Below, in pieces: positions 52,539 through 63,764 of a stretch of 64,000 bases of DNA. How positions within the stretch are numbered: the first letter of the stretch is position 1; each line of letters opens with the position of its first letter. The notes under the pieces were generated by a model that saw only the letters and a program-made list of their open reading frames with translations, searched no databases and had not been told where the DNA came from. Where the stretch lies: the NCBI GenBank assembly GCA_020072765.1, contig JAIQGD010000033.1:1-64000 (forward strand), written 5' to 3'. This DNA comes from Terriglobia bacterium. GTDB taxonomy: Bacteria > Acidobacteriota > Terriglobia > Acidiferrales > UBA7541. Made by a program: the position numbers and the translations under genes.

Positions 52539-53380
52539 CCATGCAACCAGCCAAGGAAAAATCGGGCCTGGCCGCGGCGGTCACATCCGCCGGGCGCCAT
52601 GCCATGCTCCTGGCCGAGTATTTCATGCAGTACGCCAAGGTGCGCGTGAGCTACCGCGGCGATTTTTTCATCAGCCTCGCCACCAGCTTTGCCGCGACGA
52701 TCTTCGCGCTGGCCTTCGTCGTGGTGCTGTTTCAGAAAGTGCCGCAGCTGGCCGGGTGGCGCTTCGAGGAAGTGCTGTTCCTCTACGGCTTTTCCCTGGT
52801 TCCCTATGGCCTGTTCAACGTGCTCAGCCTGAACCTCTACGATTTCGGCAACGACTACATCATCGAGGGGAAATTCGACCGCGTCCTGCTGCGTCCGGTG
52901 TCGTCGCTCTTTCAAGTGCTGTTCCAGACCTTTCGCATCGAAGCGCTGCAGGAAGTAGCCACGGGTGTGTATTGCATGGGATGGGCGGCGCACCGCCTGC
53001 ATCTGGCGTGGACGCCGGGAAAAGTGGCGCTGCTTTTGTTTTTTGGTCTCTGTGCGGCGGTGATCTACGTGTCGGTGTTCCTGATTTTGACCACGGTGTC
53101 GTTCTGGTTCGAGGACCGCATCGGAATCCATCCCCCGGTGTGGAACCTGATCGCCTTTGGCCGCTACCCGCTGTCGATCTATAGCGGCGCGGTGCAGTTC
53201 TTTCTCTGCTGGGTGATTCCGTTCGGGCTGGCGTCGTTCTACCCCAGCGTGCGGCTGCTCGGCCGCACGGTGACGCCGGAATATACGGCGTTCGTGCCCG
53301 TGGTGGCGGCGGCGTTTCTGACGCTGGCCATCGCCCTGTGGAATTTCGGCTCGCGGCACTACGCCTCGACCGGTTCATGA
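52535..53380 (+). CDS. ABC-2 family permease (COG3694 type)
   Basis: The 281-residue second permease has six helices; YIIEGKFDRVLLRPVSSLFQ and the final IALWNFGSRHYAS place it with COG3694. Start ATG at 52535 overlaps the preceding stop; a second ATG at 52541 is possible. With the gene before it and the ATPase at 46073 it would form an exporter whose substrate is unknown. Confidence 0.83.
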   Translation: MTMQPAKEKSGLAAAVTSAGRHAMLLAEYFMQYAKVRVSYRGDFFISLATSFAATIFALAFVVVLFQKVPQLAGWRFEEVLFLYGFSLVPYGLFNVLSLNLYDFGNDYIIEGKFDRVLLRPVSSLFQVLFQTFRIEALQEVATGVYCMGWAAHRLHLAWTPGKVALLLFFGLCAAVIYVSVFLILTTVSFWFEDRIGIHPPVWNLIAFGRYPLSIYSGAVQFFLCWVIPFGLASFYPSVRLLGRTVTPEYTAFVPVVAAAFLTLAIALWNFGSRHYASTGS

Positions 53381-53402
53381 CATGCGTATGGGAGAGACAT
53401 CC

Positions 53403-53939
53403 ATGAGGAAACAGACTCGCCGCAGCCGCCGGACACTCGCATCCGCGCTCGCAACGGTATTCGTTCTGCTTGGCGGCGCGTTCCTGTTCGCGCTCGCCGC
53501 CGCTCCCCGCGCGGTTTCTGCCGCGCAGCAGGTGAAACCTGCGGCCGAAAAGGCGCCCGATCTCAAATCGTTCACGGGCACGTGGAAGGCCAGTTTTCAG
53601 GGCGAGGTGTTCGCCATCCTCATCCTGAAGGAGAAGGGCGGCGACCTGACCGGCACGTTGAATAATTTCGATATCAGTCTCGACAAGGAAGGAAATCTTG
53701 CGCCCGGCACGCACAAGGACCAGGGCGACGCGCCGCTGCTGAATGTGCGCTTCAAATCGGGGGCGCTCTATTTCGTGGCCATCCAGAAGGATCAGTACAA
53801 TCCCTCGACCGAATGGAAATTCGTGCCCACCAGCGCCCAGGAGGCCGAGCTCACCCAGCTGATCGATAACCAGCCGTACGCGACCAACGGCGTGCCCGCC
53901 AAGCCCATCCGCATGCTCCGCGAGCACGCCAAGCCGTAA
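53403..53939 (+). CDS. Secreted protein of unknown function
   Basis: The 178-residue product has a basic N-terminus, a signal peptide (VFVLLGGAFLFALAAAPRAV) and a mature domain with SFTGTWKASFQGEVFAILIL and GGDLTGTLNNFDISLD, a pattern seen in small lipocalin-like beta proteins. The mature part has no Cys. GGGAGAG precedes the ATG. It follows the permease gene by 22 nt. Confidence 0.65.
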   Translation: MRKQTRRSRRTLASALATVFVLLGGAFLFALAAAPRAVSAAQQVKPAAEKAPDLKSFTGTWKASFQGEVFAILILKEKGGDLTGTLNNFDISLDKEGNLAPGTHKDQGDAPLLNVRFKSGALYFVAIQKDQYNPSTEWKFVPTSAQEAELTQLIDNQPYATNGVPAKPIRMLREHAKP

Positions 53940-53977
53940 CTTCGGCGGATGCTTTTGCGGGAAGGGAAGTGCCGCGG

Positions 53978-54709
53978 CTAGGAAGGACTGCCGTGGGCGT
54001 GGGCGCGGGCGATTTCGTCGGCGAGCAGAATCGCTTCGGCGACGTCCTTCATGGACTTGTGGCGCTCGCGGCTTTCGGTCTGCAGGATGTGCGCCGCCTC
54101 GGCGTCATCGATGCGCAGGTTGTGGCGCAGAATTCCTTTGGCGGTTTCGACCACCAGGCGCGCCTCGGAGAGTTCGAAGGAGGTGGTCCGGGCTTCGATG
54201 CGCGCCAGTTCGATCTCGGGGCCGACGAGGAATCCGACGGTCGAGATGAGGCGGATTTCGTGCCGGCTGTGGGCGTGCGGCTCGCGGTGCTGCACGTTGA
54301 TGACCCCGACCAGATTGTCGCGGCACAGCACGGGCACGGAGAGGAAGGCCTCGAAGCGGTCTTCGGGCAGCTCCTGGAACGACTGGAAGCGCGGGTCGAG
54401 CGCGGCGCCGTGGGCGATGGCCACGGGCTTTTTGTGTTCGGCCACCCAGCCGGTGATGCCCTGGCCCATGCGCAGCTTCAGGCGGTCCACGACTTCGGCG
54501 TGCGGATTTTTCGAGGCCCGCAGAATCAGCTCGTTTCCTTCCATCACGTAGACAAAACAGGAATCACACTTCACGACGGTGGAAACGAAGTCCACGACGA
54601 GTTTCAGAATCATGTGGAGGGGATTGGCGGCCGCGATGCGCTCGCCGATCTCGTGCAAGACATCAATCTCCTGATGTTCACTTAACGGGAAATAGGTTTG
54701 CGTGTCCAT
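53978..54709 (-). CDS. GAF-ANTAR regulator
   Basis: The 243-residue protein has an N-terminal GAF sensor domain (about 20-165, with MGQGITGWVAEHKKPVAIAH and VLCRDNLVGVINVQHREPHA) and a C-terminal ANTAR domain (about 185-240, ARLVVETAKGILRHNLRIDD then AAHILQTESRERHKSMKDVA). ANTAR domains bind paired RNA hairpins and act as transcription antiterminators, here presumably controlled by a GAF ligand. No partner kinase is next to it. It is divergent from the sortase operon, with a CRP-type site in the shared region. Confidence 0.8.
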   Translation of the reverse strand: MDTQTYFPLSEHQEIDVLHEIGERIAAANPLHMILKLVVDFVSTVVKCDSCFVYVMEGNELILRASKNPHAEVVDRLKLRMGQGITGWVAEHKKPVAIAHGAALDPRFQSFQELPEDRFEAFLSVPVLCRDNLVGVINVQHREPHAHSRHEIRLISTVGFLVGPEIELARIEARTTSFELSEARLVVETAKGILRHNLRIDDAEAAHILQTESRERHKSMKDVAEAILLADEIARAHAHGSPS

Positions 54710-54859
54710 ACCCCCACTGTAGAGAGCTCCCGGCAGAACACGCCAATCCAAAATCGGGTTCGATGCCATCAGGATTTGTAATCCGGCGGACCGAGTCATC
54801 AGCCATACACCCGAGCTGCAAGGCGCACACGGCAGCGGCCATGCCGGCGACCTAAGCCT

Positions 54860-54875
54860 AGTGACAGCGGTCACT
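54860..54875. promoter_or_regulatory. CRP/FNR-family palindrome
   Basis: AGTGA-CAGCGG-TCACT, a perfect palindrome in its half-sites. It lies 154 bp before the sortase-substrate gene and 150 bp before the GAF-ANTAR gene. Confidence 0.55.
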
Positions 54876-55028
54876 GGAGAACGTGATTCCGCTCACCGCG
54901 TTCCACAGGGACAGGCGCGGAAGATAGAGGTGGAAAAAGGTCGGACTACGGCTGACAGAGGCAGGCGTGCGAGCTTGCTTTTCATGCGCATGGCCGAGCA
55001 TCCCAGTCCGGCGCAGGAGGAAACGGCG

Positions 55029-55688
55029 ATGAAGATCTTCAAGGTAGTTCTGGTTGTTCTCACGATCTTGGTGGTCGCCGGCATGATGGCCGTGCCGGCC
55101 CAAGCCCAGCGATGGGACAAAGACACGAAAGTCACATTCAGTCAGCCCGTGGAAATCCCCGGCAAGATTCTCTCTCCGGGGAGCTATCGGTTCCGGGTGC
55201 ATCCCTTGGCCACGGCGCGGAATGTCGTGCAGATCTGGAATGAAGACGGCACCCAGCTGATCACAACTGTGTTGTGCATCTACGACTATCGCCTGGAACC
55301 CGCGGGCGAAACGGTGATGGAATTCCATGAGAGGCCCACGGGAAGGCCCGTGGCGCTCCGTGCGTGGTTCTATCCGGGCCACCACTATGGGCACGAGTTT
55401 GTGTATCCCAAGACGCGAGCGGTGGAGCTGGCCAAGGAAACGCATGAAATCGTACCGGCCGAAACCGTCGAACCCACGGAACAGACCTTTGCAACCGTCC
55501 CGCTGGTGGCCGTGACTCCGGAGGCGAAAGAAGTGCCCGTGGCACAGGCGATCGAAACGACTCCCAGCCGCGAGGTGGCGCAGCAATTGCCGAAGACCGC
55601 CAGCTCGATGCCCTTGATCGCGTTGTGCGGCTTGGCGGCGATGGGTCTGGCCATCGGTCTGAGGCTAGCTGCAAGACGGTTTTCTTGA
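55029..55688 (+). CDS. LPXTG-type sortase substrate
   Basis: The 219-residue product has a signal peptide (cut near PAQAQ, residue 27), a ~160-residue extracytoplasmic domain with alternating strands, and a C-terminal sorting signal: LPKTA at 187-191, a hydrophobic helix (194-213) and a basic end (RLAARRF). All three parts of a sortase signal are present, and a sortase gene lies two genes downstream. AGGAGG precedes the ATG. Such a system is unusual in a Gram-negative-type cell. Confidence 0.8.
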   Translation: MKIFKVVLVVLTILVVAGMMAVPAQAQRWDKDTKVTFSQPVEIPGKILSPGSYRFRVHPLATARNVVQIWNEDGTQLITTVLCIYDYRLEPAGETVMEFHERPTGRPVALRAWFYPGHHYGHEFVYPKTRAVELAKETHEIVPAETVEPTEQTFATVPLVAVTPEAKEVPVAQAIETTPSREVAQQLPKTASSMPLIALCGLAAMGLAIGLRLAARRFS

Positions 55689-55756
55689 CCTTTCGCCAGA
55701 TGGGCGCCGCGGAAAGTAGCGGGAAGATGGCGCATGGCGGCGCCAAGGAAGCGGCC

Positions 55757-56767
55757 GTGATTGTCATGCAGCAATCACGCAACACGGGGCGGTGGGGACG
55801 CGCTCGGGTCCTCGCCGCCCTTTTCGCAGGATGCGTGCTCGGGGTGGGGCCGCAACTATGGTTGCCTTGGTCCACCAGGGCTTTCGCGGCGGCGGGGCAA
55901 GCCAAAATCTCGGTTACGACCGAAGCGGTGGTACTCCCCGTGCGGGTGACCGATGCGAGCGGGAATTGCGTGCGGGGCCTGACGCAGGATGATTTTCGCG
56001 TCTACGAAAACGGGAAAGAGCAAAAGATCGCTTTCTTTCAGCATGCGGACACTCCCATTACGGCGGGCCTGATCGTGGACCACAGCGGGAGCATGAGGCC
56101 CAAGCTGCGGCAGGTGGCCGCCGCGGTGTACGAGTTTGCCCAGACCAGCGACGCCCAGGACGAAATGTTCGTGGTGAACTTCAGCGACGACGTGTGGCTG
56201 CAGCCGCTGGATGGAAAGCCGTTCACCAGCGATGCGCACGTGCTGGAACGCGCCGTGACGGCCGTGGGCGCCGCCGGGCAAACGGCGCTGTACGACGCGA
56301 TCGTGGAAGGGCTGCGCCATTTGCAGCTCGGGACGCTGAACAAGAAGGCGCTGGTGATCGTGAGTGACGGCGGAGACGACGCCAGCGACCACACCTACGC
56401 GGAGGTGCTGGAGCTGGCCCGAAGGTCGCAAGCGGTGATCTACGCGATCGGCCTGGTGGGCGACTCACACGAAGAAGAGAATCCGGGCCTGCTGCGGCGC
56501 CTGGCGAAGAACACGGGCGGGATCGCTTTCTTTCCGCGCTCGGTGGAATCCGTGGTGGACATTTCCAAGCAGATCGCCGCCGATCTGCGCGAGCAGTACA
56601 CGCTGGGCTACGTTCCGGAGGGGCGCGCCGTCGACACGTTGTTCCACAAGATCGCGGTGAAGATCACGGCGCCCGGCGGAGGGCGGTGGCACGTCCGGAC
56701 CCGGTTGGGCTACTCGCACCCAGCCGAAGGCGACGCGCCGGGCGCGCCGGGGGAGAAAGCGCCATGA
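55757..56767 (+). CDS. VWA-domain protein (VWFA-related)
   Basis: The 336-residue product has an N-terminal hydrophobic signal or anchor (VLAALFAGCVLGVGPQLWLP), an N-terminal beta segment (VVLPVRVTDASGNCVRGLTQ) and a von Willebrand A domain with MIDAS motif DHSGS near residue 115, and YEFAQTSDAQDEMFVVNFSD. This is the VWFA-related type common in Acidobacteriota. The GTG at 55757 follows AAGGAAG; the ATG at 55766 is an alternative. Its stop overlaps the sortase start. Confidence 0.8.
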   Translation: MIVMQQSRNTGRWGRARVLAALFAGCVLGVGPQLWLPWSTRAFAAAGQAKISVTTEAVVLPVRVTDASGNCVRGLTQDDFRVYENGKEQKIAFFQHADTPITAGLIVDHSGSMRPKLRQVAAAVYEFAQTSDAQDEMFVVNFSDDVWLQPLDGKPFTSDAHVLERAVTAVGAAGQTALYDAIVEGLRHLQLGTLNKKALVIVSDGGDDASDHTYAEVLELARRSQAVIYAIGLVGDSHEEENPGLLRRLAKNTGGIAFFPRSVESVVDISKQIAADLREQYTLGYVPEGRAVDTLFHKIAVKITAPGGGRWHVRTRLGYSHPAEGDAPGAPGEKAP

Positions 56768-57378
56768 ATCACACGGATTCCGCCCACGCGGCGCGCGGGA
56801 TGGTGGCGTGCGCTCTTCGCACGGCGTCGGGGGTGCTGCTGCTGATCGGACTGGCCGCCGTGGGATACGCGGCGTATGTGATCGAGTACGCGCGAACCTA
56901 CCAGGCGGTTCAGGAGCGCATCTTGGAAGCCGCGCCCGCCAGCGTGGCGCCGCGCATCGCGGAGCCTCCTGCGGAAGGCAGCACACTGGGGCGGCTGCAG
57001 ATTCCGCGGCTGGGGCTGCGAGTCATCGTGGTGCAGGGAGACTCGCCCCAGATTCTGAAGCGCGCTGTGGGGCACCTGCCAGAAACCACATTGCCCGGCG
57101 AAGACGGCAACGCCGCACTGGCGGGCCACCGCGATACGCTGTTTCGTCCGCTGCGAGGGGTTCGTGCGGGGGATGCGATTACGTTCGAAACGCCCTCGCG
57201 CGTGGTGCGCTATCAGGTGGAATGGACGCAGGTGGTTGCGCCCACGAGTATCGAAGTGCTGCGATCGTCGGGCGCGCACGAGCTGACGCTGATTACCTGT
57301 TTCCCGTTCGATTTCGTGGGGTCGGCGCCCAACCGGTTCATCGTCCGCGCGCGGGAAGTCGATCAAGAGCCGCGATAG
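56764..57378 (+). CDS. Class D-like sortase
   Basis: The 204-residue transpeptidase has one N-terminal membrane helix (about 20-40) and the sortase fold with catalytic His in AGHRDTLFRPL (His 122), Cys in TLITC (Cys 179) and Arg in NRFIV (Arg 191). The short length and TLITC motif resemble class D/E enzymes. It overlaps the VWA gene by 4 nt (ATGA) and has a plausible substrate in the same operon (55029). Confidence 0.88.
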   Translation: MNHTDSAHAARGMVACALRTASGVLLLIGLAAVGYAAYVIEYARTYQAVQERILEAAPASVAPRIAEPPAEGSTLGRLQIPRLGLRVIVVQGDSPQILKRAVGHLPETTLPGEDGNAALAGHRDTLFRPLRGVRAGDAITFETPSRVVRYQVEWTQVVAPTSIEVLRSSGAHELTLITCFPFDFVGSAPNRFIVRAREVDQEPR

Positions 57379-57907
57379 CCGGGCAGTTCAGTGGCGCGGG
57401 CATACACGATCCCAGTGGAGTTCCGTGAACAGGGGAGAATCCAGGTGTGGCTGATCGGCTGGCCGGCCGGTGTTGCTGCTCCGAGCGCGCAAAAGAATCC
57501 GGCGAGGGAAGAGGCATGGCAGGCGGTTTTTCCGTATCGCTCCCGGAGGAGCTCGGCGAGATCAGTCGCGGTCTCCGGCTGCGCTTGCCGGGCCGTCATG
57601 TTCTCCTCCGCGCGCTATTGCCTCAAACCCTCACCGGCACTTACTTTATACGCCGGCGCGGACGCAAAGACAGTGATCCGGGTCACATTCGATAACAAAA
57701 AACATGGAAGGCGAGGCAGCCACACGCGGCGTTTGGCTACAGGCCGCCCGGCGTCCGGCCGGCCGACGGTTCCCGCAAATCCGAGTTCGCGGCCGACGAC
57801 TCTGATGTAGATTCTCTCAGTCGTCTGGTACAAACTCGCGCTGTGGTCAATGCGGTTAGTGGAAACCACGGGACCGTGCGCTTTGGTACCGAAAGGAGAT
57901 GCGTGTG
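57379..57907. other. Intergenic stretch with a CRP-type site
   Basis: About 530 bp without a supported gene; open frames on both strands show no family or ribosome site. The only signal is the palindrome at 57672-57687. Confidence 0.4.
57672..57687. promoter_or_regulatory. CRP/FNR-family palindrome
   Basis: AGTGA-TCCGGG-TCACA, nine of ten half-site positions. It lies about 236 bp before the start of the secreted NTF2-like gene. Confidence 0.5.
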
Positions 57908-58423
57908 ATGAAGAAAGTCCTAGCTGGCGTCGTTGTGCTTTTGTTTGTGGCAATGCTGGGCCACCGTGCCGCGGCGGGAGGGAACGATTCACAACGAGAA
58001 GCTCAAGACCGAGCGCAGATCGAAAAGCTGATGTGGCGGTACACTCGTGCTCTGGACACGGAGAACGCGGATGCGTACGCTGCCGCATTCGCGCCGGATG
58101 GTCAATTCAGCAGCGGCGGCAACGCGATCAAAGGGCACGAGGCGCTCAAGAAAATGATTGCCGATCTTCGGCAACGCACCGCCGACGCCGAAGCCAAGAG
58201 TGGAGAAAAGAGGCCGGCCATGTACCACATGAGCGCGAACAGCTACCTTGAATTCGTCGATAAGGATCACGCGCGCGTGGAGGCGTACTGGATGACGGTG
58301 TTCGGTCAGGCCGGCCCGAATGTGCCGGTGCGCGTCGCGGCCGCCGGGCGCGAAGTCAACGAACTCGTGCGCGTAAACGGGCAGTGGCTTATCAAGACGC
58401 GGGACGTTACACCCAAGGACTGA
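57908..58423 (+). CDS. Secreted SnoaL/NTF2-like protein
   Basis: The 171-residue product has a signal peptide (MKKVLAGVVVLLFVAMLGHR) and a SnoaL-like cone fold: REAQDRAQIEKLMWRYTRAL, then DTENADAYAAAFAPDGQFSS and a C-terminal sheet ending in RVNGQWLIKTRDV. Members include isomerases and binding proteins; no catalytic assignment is possible. GAAAGGAG sits 9 nt before the ATG at 57908. Its 3' end borders the RNase P RNA gene on the other strand. Confidence 0.75.
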   Translation: MKKVLAGVVVLLFVAMLGHRAAAGGNDSQREAQDRAQIEKLMWRYTRALDTENADAYAAAFAPDGQFSSGGNAIKGHEALKKMIADLRQRTADAEAKSGEKRPAMYHMSANSYLEFVDKDHARVEAYWMTVFGQAGPNVPVRVAAAGREVNELVRVNGQWLIKTRDVTPKD

Positions 58424-58497
58424 GCGAAGCGGGCCCGGTGCTTCGCGCGAAATTCACCGAGGTGGTTAGACGGAACGATTGGGCAAACTGGGACTCC

Positions 58498-58935
58498 AGC
58501 AGCCTACCCGAGGGTCAGAGCGCGGCGCTCTTGCGAGCGTTGCGCATACGGGCTGGGCCAGCCCTCCCCTCCTATTTGGCCTTGCACCACGCGGGGTTTT
58601 CCGTGCCCCGGATGTTGCCACCCGGGCGGTGGGCTCTTACCCCACCTTTTCACCCTTACCAAATGCGCGGAACCCAATCCGGCGGGCCCTTGGTTTTGCC
58701 GCGGGCCTGCCGCCGAGGTAACCGTCACACCGGCGGTTTATTTTCTGTGGCACTTTCCGTAGCCGCGCTGCCGGGATGCCCTTGCGGGCGCCCTGCCGCG
58801 CAACCCCCTGGCGTTACCAGGCGCGTTGCCCTTCGTCGTGGGCCCTTGCGAGCCGGCGACGATTGGTGTCCGGACTTTCCTCCCGCAGGCGCCGTTTGCA
58901 CGGAACCCGCCGGCGATCACCCGTCTCACCCGCCA
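58498..58935 (-). ncRNA. rnpB: RNase P RNA (rnpB), 3' end not recognised
   Basis: On the minus strand, conserved blocks of bacterial class A RNase P RNA appear in order: GAGGAAAGTCCGGACACC (P4 5' strand), GTGCCACAGAAAATAAACCG, GGTAAGGGTGAAAAGG followed by GGTAAGAGCCCACCG, GGCCAAATAGGAGGG, and GGGTAGGCTGCT. The closing part, with the P4 3' strand (ACAGAA-CCGGCTTA) and the P1 3' strand, is not found after 58498; the sequence there differs. The gene would start near 58935, 7 nt after a perfect TATAAT. Confidence 0.85.
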
Positions 58936-58941
58936 ATTACA

Positions 58942-58947
58942 ATTATA
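58942..58947 (-). promoter_or_regulatory. -10 box of the RNase P RNA gene
   Basis: Perfect TATAAT on the minus strand, about 7 nt before the deduced 5' end; no clear -35 hexamer is seen. Confidence 0.6.
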
Positions 58948-59034
58948 GCTTATTTAGGGGCTAAAGGGTTTGCGCGGCAAGCCGGGCGGGGAGAAAGCTG
59001 AATCAAAAGTTCCTTGCATGACCACCGAGCTTCA

Positions 59035-59087
59035 GGGGCTAAAGCCCCGTGAAAACAAATGCGTCAACGCCGGGGCTGAAGCCCCGG
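59035..59087. repeat. Pair of dispersed GC-rich palindromes
   Basis: GGGGCTAAAGCCCC at 59035-59048 and CCGGGGCTGAAGCCCCGG at 59070-59087. They belong to the same CTAAAG/CTGAAG-centred family as 24042. Confidence 0.55.
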
Positions 59088-59197
59088 CCTCCTAAAGACG
59101 ATGCAATGAGATTACGACTCAGGACACTCGTGTGCTGTTCCAGGCGTCGCTGGCAAAGCTCGCGGCCGGGCAGGGCGCAGCCCCGATTGAGTTCATC

Positions 59198-59305
59198 GGG
59201 GCGCAGCAAGCAGCGCCCCTATAGAGGGTTTGGAGACGCGGCGCTGGAGGCGGGCACGGCCCCGACTGCTGTCCGGGGCGGGCGTGCCGTGCCCCTACGG
59301 AGAAA
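59198..59305. repeat. Composite intergenic repeat
   Basis: GGGGCGC/GCGCCCC hairpin (59198-59219), then an inverted pair built on GGGCACGGC and GCCGTGCCC. The right part 59281-59305 is identical over 25 bp to 63541-63565. Confidence 0.6.
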
Positions 59306-59352
59306 GGGCGATCAGGACTCCGAGGGCAGAGAGTAGGGACGGGGCGGGGCCG

Positions 59353-62389
<3,037 letters not shown>

Positions 62390-62418
62390 TGGGTCGAGCT
62401 TCCTGACAGGAAGGGTCC

Positions 62419-63453
62419 ATGGAACCGTTCACCCATGCGTTTACGTCGCTGGCGCTGGCGCGCGCCGGAGGGCGGCGGCTGCCGCGATTTGGTACGGCGA
62501 TGCTGATTGCCTCGGGGCTGGCGGCGGACCTCGATTACGCGAGCTATCTGAGCGGGCCGGGCGCTTTCCTGCGCTATCACCGCACCGTGTTGCACTCGCT
62601 GGCGGGGTCGGCGCTGATGGCCGGCGCGATCGCCGGCGCATGCTGCGCGCTCGATAAGAGATTTCCTGCGAACAATCCGGTGCAAGGGAAGACGTGCGCG
62701 CCGTTGAAGTTTGCGCCGGCGCTGGCGGTGTGCGCGGCGGGCGCCGCCGGGCATCTGCTGCTGGACGTGTGCAGCGGCGTGGGCGTGCAATTGCTTTGGC
62801 CGTTTCGCGCGCGATGGACGGGATGGGATCTCAGCGCGAATTTCGATCCTTGGATTTTGCTGTTGCTGGTGGCGGGATTTCTGCTGCCGCTATTGTTCGG
62901 GCTGATCGGCGAAGAGGTGGGCGAGCGGAAGAAGGGGCCGCGGGGGAGCCGGGCGGCGGTGGTCACGCTGGCGCTGCTGGCCGCGTATTTGGGGGCGCGC
63001 GCGAATCTGCGGGGCCGGGCGGTGACGCTGCTGCTGTCGCGCGAATATCACGGCCGGGTGGCATTGTCCGCCGGGGCGTTTCCCGAATCGGCGACGCCGC
63101 TGGACTGGCGCGGCGTGGTGGTGACGGACAATACGATTGAGGAAGTAGATGTCCCGTTGGGTCCGGGAGCCGCATTTGATCCGGACCGCAGCCTGACGCA
63201 CCACAAGCCCGAGGATTCTCCGGCACTTGATGCCGGGCAGAAGACGGCGGCTGCGGAGGAGTTTCTGGGCTACGCGCGGTTTCCGCTGGCGAGCGTGGGG
63301 CGGCGGGAAGACGGCTATCGCGTGGAAGTGCACGATCTGCGCTTTGCGTCCGGCGATACGGAGCCGGCCAACGTCTTCGTGCGCATCGATCTGGACAGCG
63401 GTTTGCAGGTCAAACAGGAAGAGTTCCAGTTCGCCGCATCTCCGAATCCGTAG
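62419..63453 (+). CDS. YdjM-like membrane protein (putative metal-dependent hydrolase)
   Basis: The 344-residue protein has an N-terminal domain with HAFTSLALARAGGRR, LAADLDY and YHRTVLHSLAG, then GHLLLDVCSGVG, the His/Asp pattern of the YdjM/DUF457 membrane hydrolase family. About five helices are followed by a soluble C-terminal domain (about 190-344) not typical of the shortest members. The reaction is not established for the family. Confidence 0.75.
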   Translation: MEPFTHAFTSLALARAGGRRLPRFGTAMLIASGLAADLDYASYLSGPGAFLRYHRTVLHSLAGSALMAGAIAGACCALDKRFPANNPVQGKTCAPLKFAPALAVCAAGAAGHLLLDVCSGVGVQLLWPFRARWTGWDLSANFDPWILLLLVAGFLLPLLFGLIGEEVGERKKGPRGSRAAVVTLALLAAYLGARANLRGRAVTLLLSREYHGRVALSAGAFPESATPLDWRGVVVTDNTIEEVDVPLGPGAAFDPDRSLTHHKPEDSPALDAGQKTAAAEEFLGYARFPLASVGRREDGYRVEVHDLRFASGDTEPANVFVRIDLDSGLQVKQEEFQFAASPNP

Positions 63454-63764
63454 CCAGACCGGCTCGCAGGGGGCTCAGTGAAAAGCGAAATGACGCATAG
63501 GGGTGCGCCAGATTCGCGGTGATGCGCTGAAGGCGGGCACGGCGTGCCGTGCCCCTACGGAGAAACGGCAGCAATAGCGCAGTCCATAAGCCAACTGTTC
63601 GTTGTGACTCTGCCGAGTGTGTTGCGCGAAGGAGCAAGGAAGGCACGCAGTACATGATGGCGACGCTGAGATTCTTCTCGCATCCTGGCCGGATGCGCTC
63701 AGAATGACGCGCGGAGTGTGATTTGCATTTGTCCGATGCGGCTGTCCGCTTGGAGAAATGTCGG
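63454..63764. other. Intergenic stretch with repeat
   Basis: About 310 bp without a supported gene. It holds the repeat at 63531-63565 and no other clear signal. Confidence 0.5.
63531..63565. repeat. Copy of the 59248-59305 inverted repeat
   Basis: GGGCACGGC and GCCGTGCCC lie nearly adjacent and form a hairpin. Bases 63541-63565 equal 59281-59305, and 63531-63543 equal 59248-59260; the first copy has a longer centre. Confidence 0.6.

Noticed and set aside
57363..57810. Open frames on both strands between the sortase and NTF2-like genes
   Set aside because: No recognisable domains, no ribosome sites and no coding pattern; the CRP-type palindrome lies inside, which favours non-coding DNA.
58460..58498. 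A TTAGACGGAACGATTG stretch that resembles a conserved RNase P block in inverted orientation
   Set aside because: Flanking sequence does not continue as an inverted RNase P 3' end, so I treat the likeness as chance rather than a small inversion.
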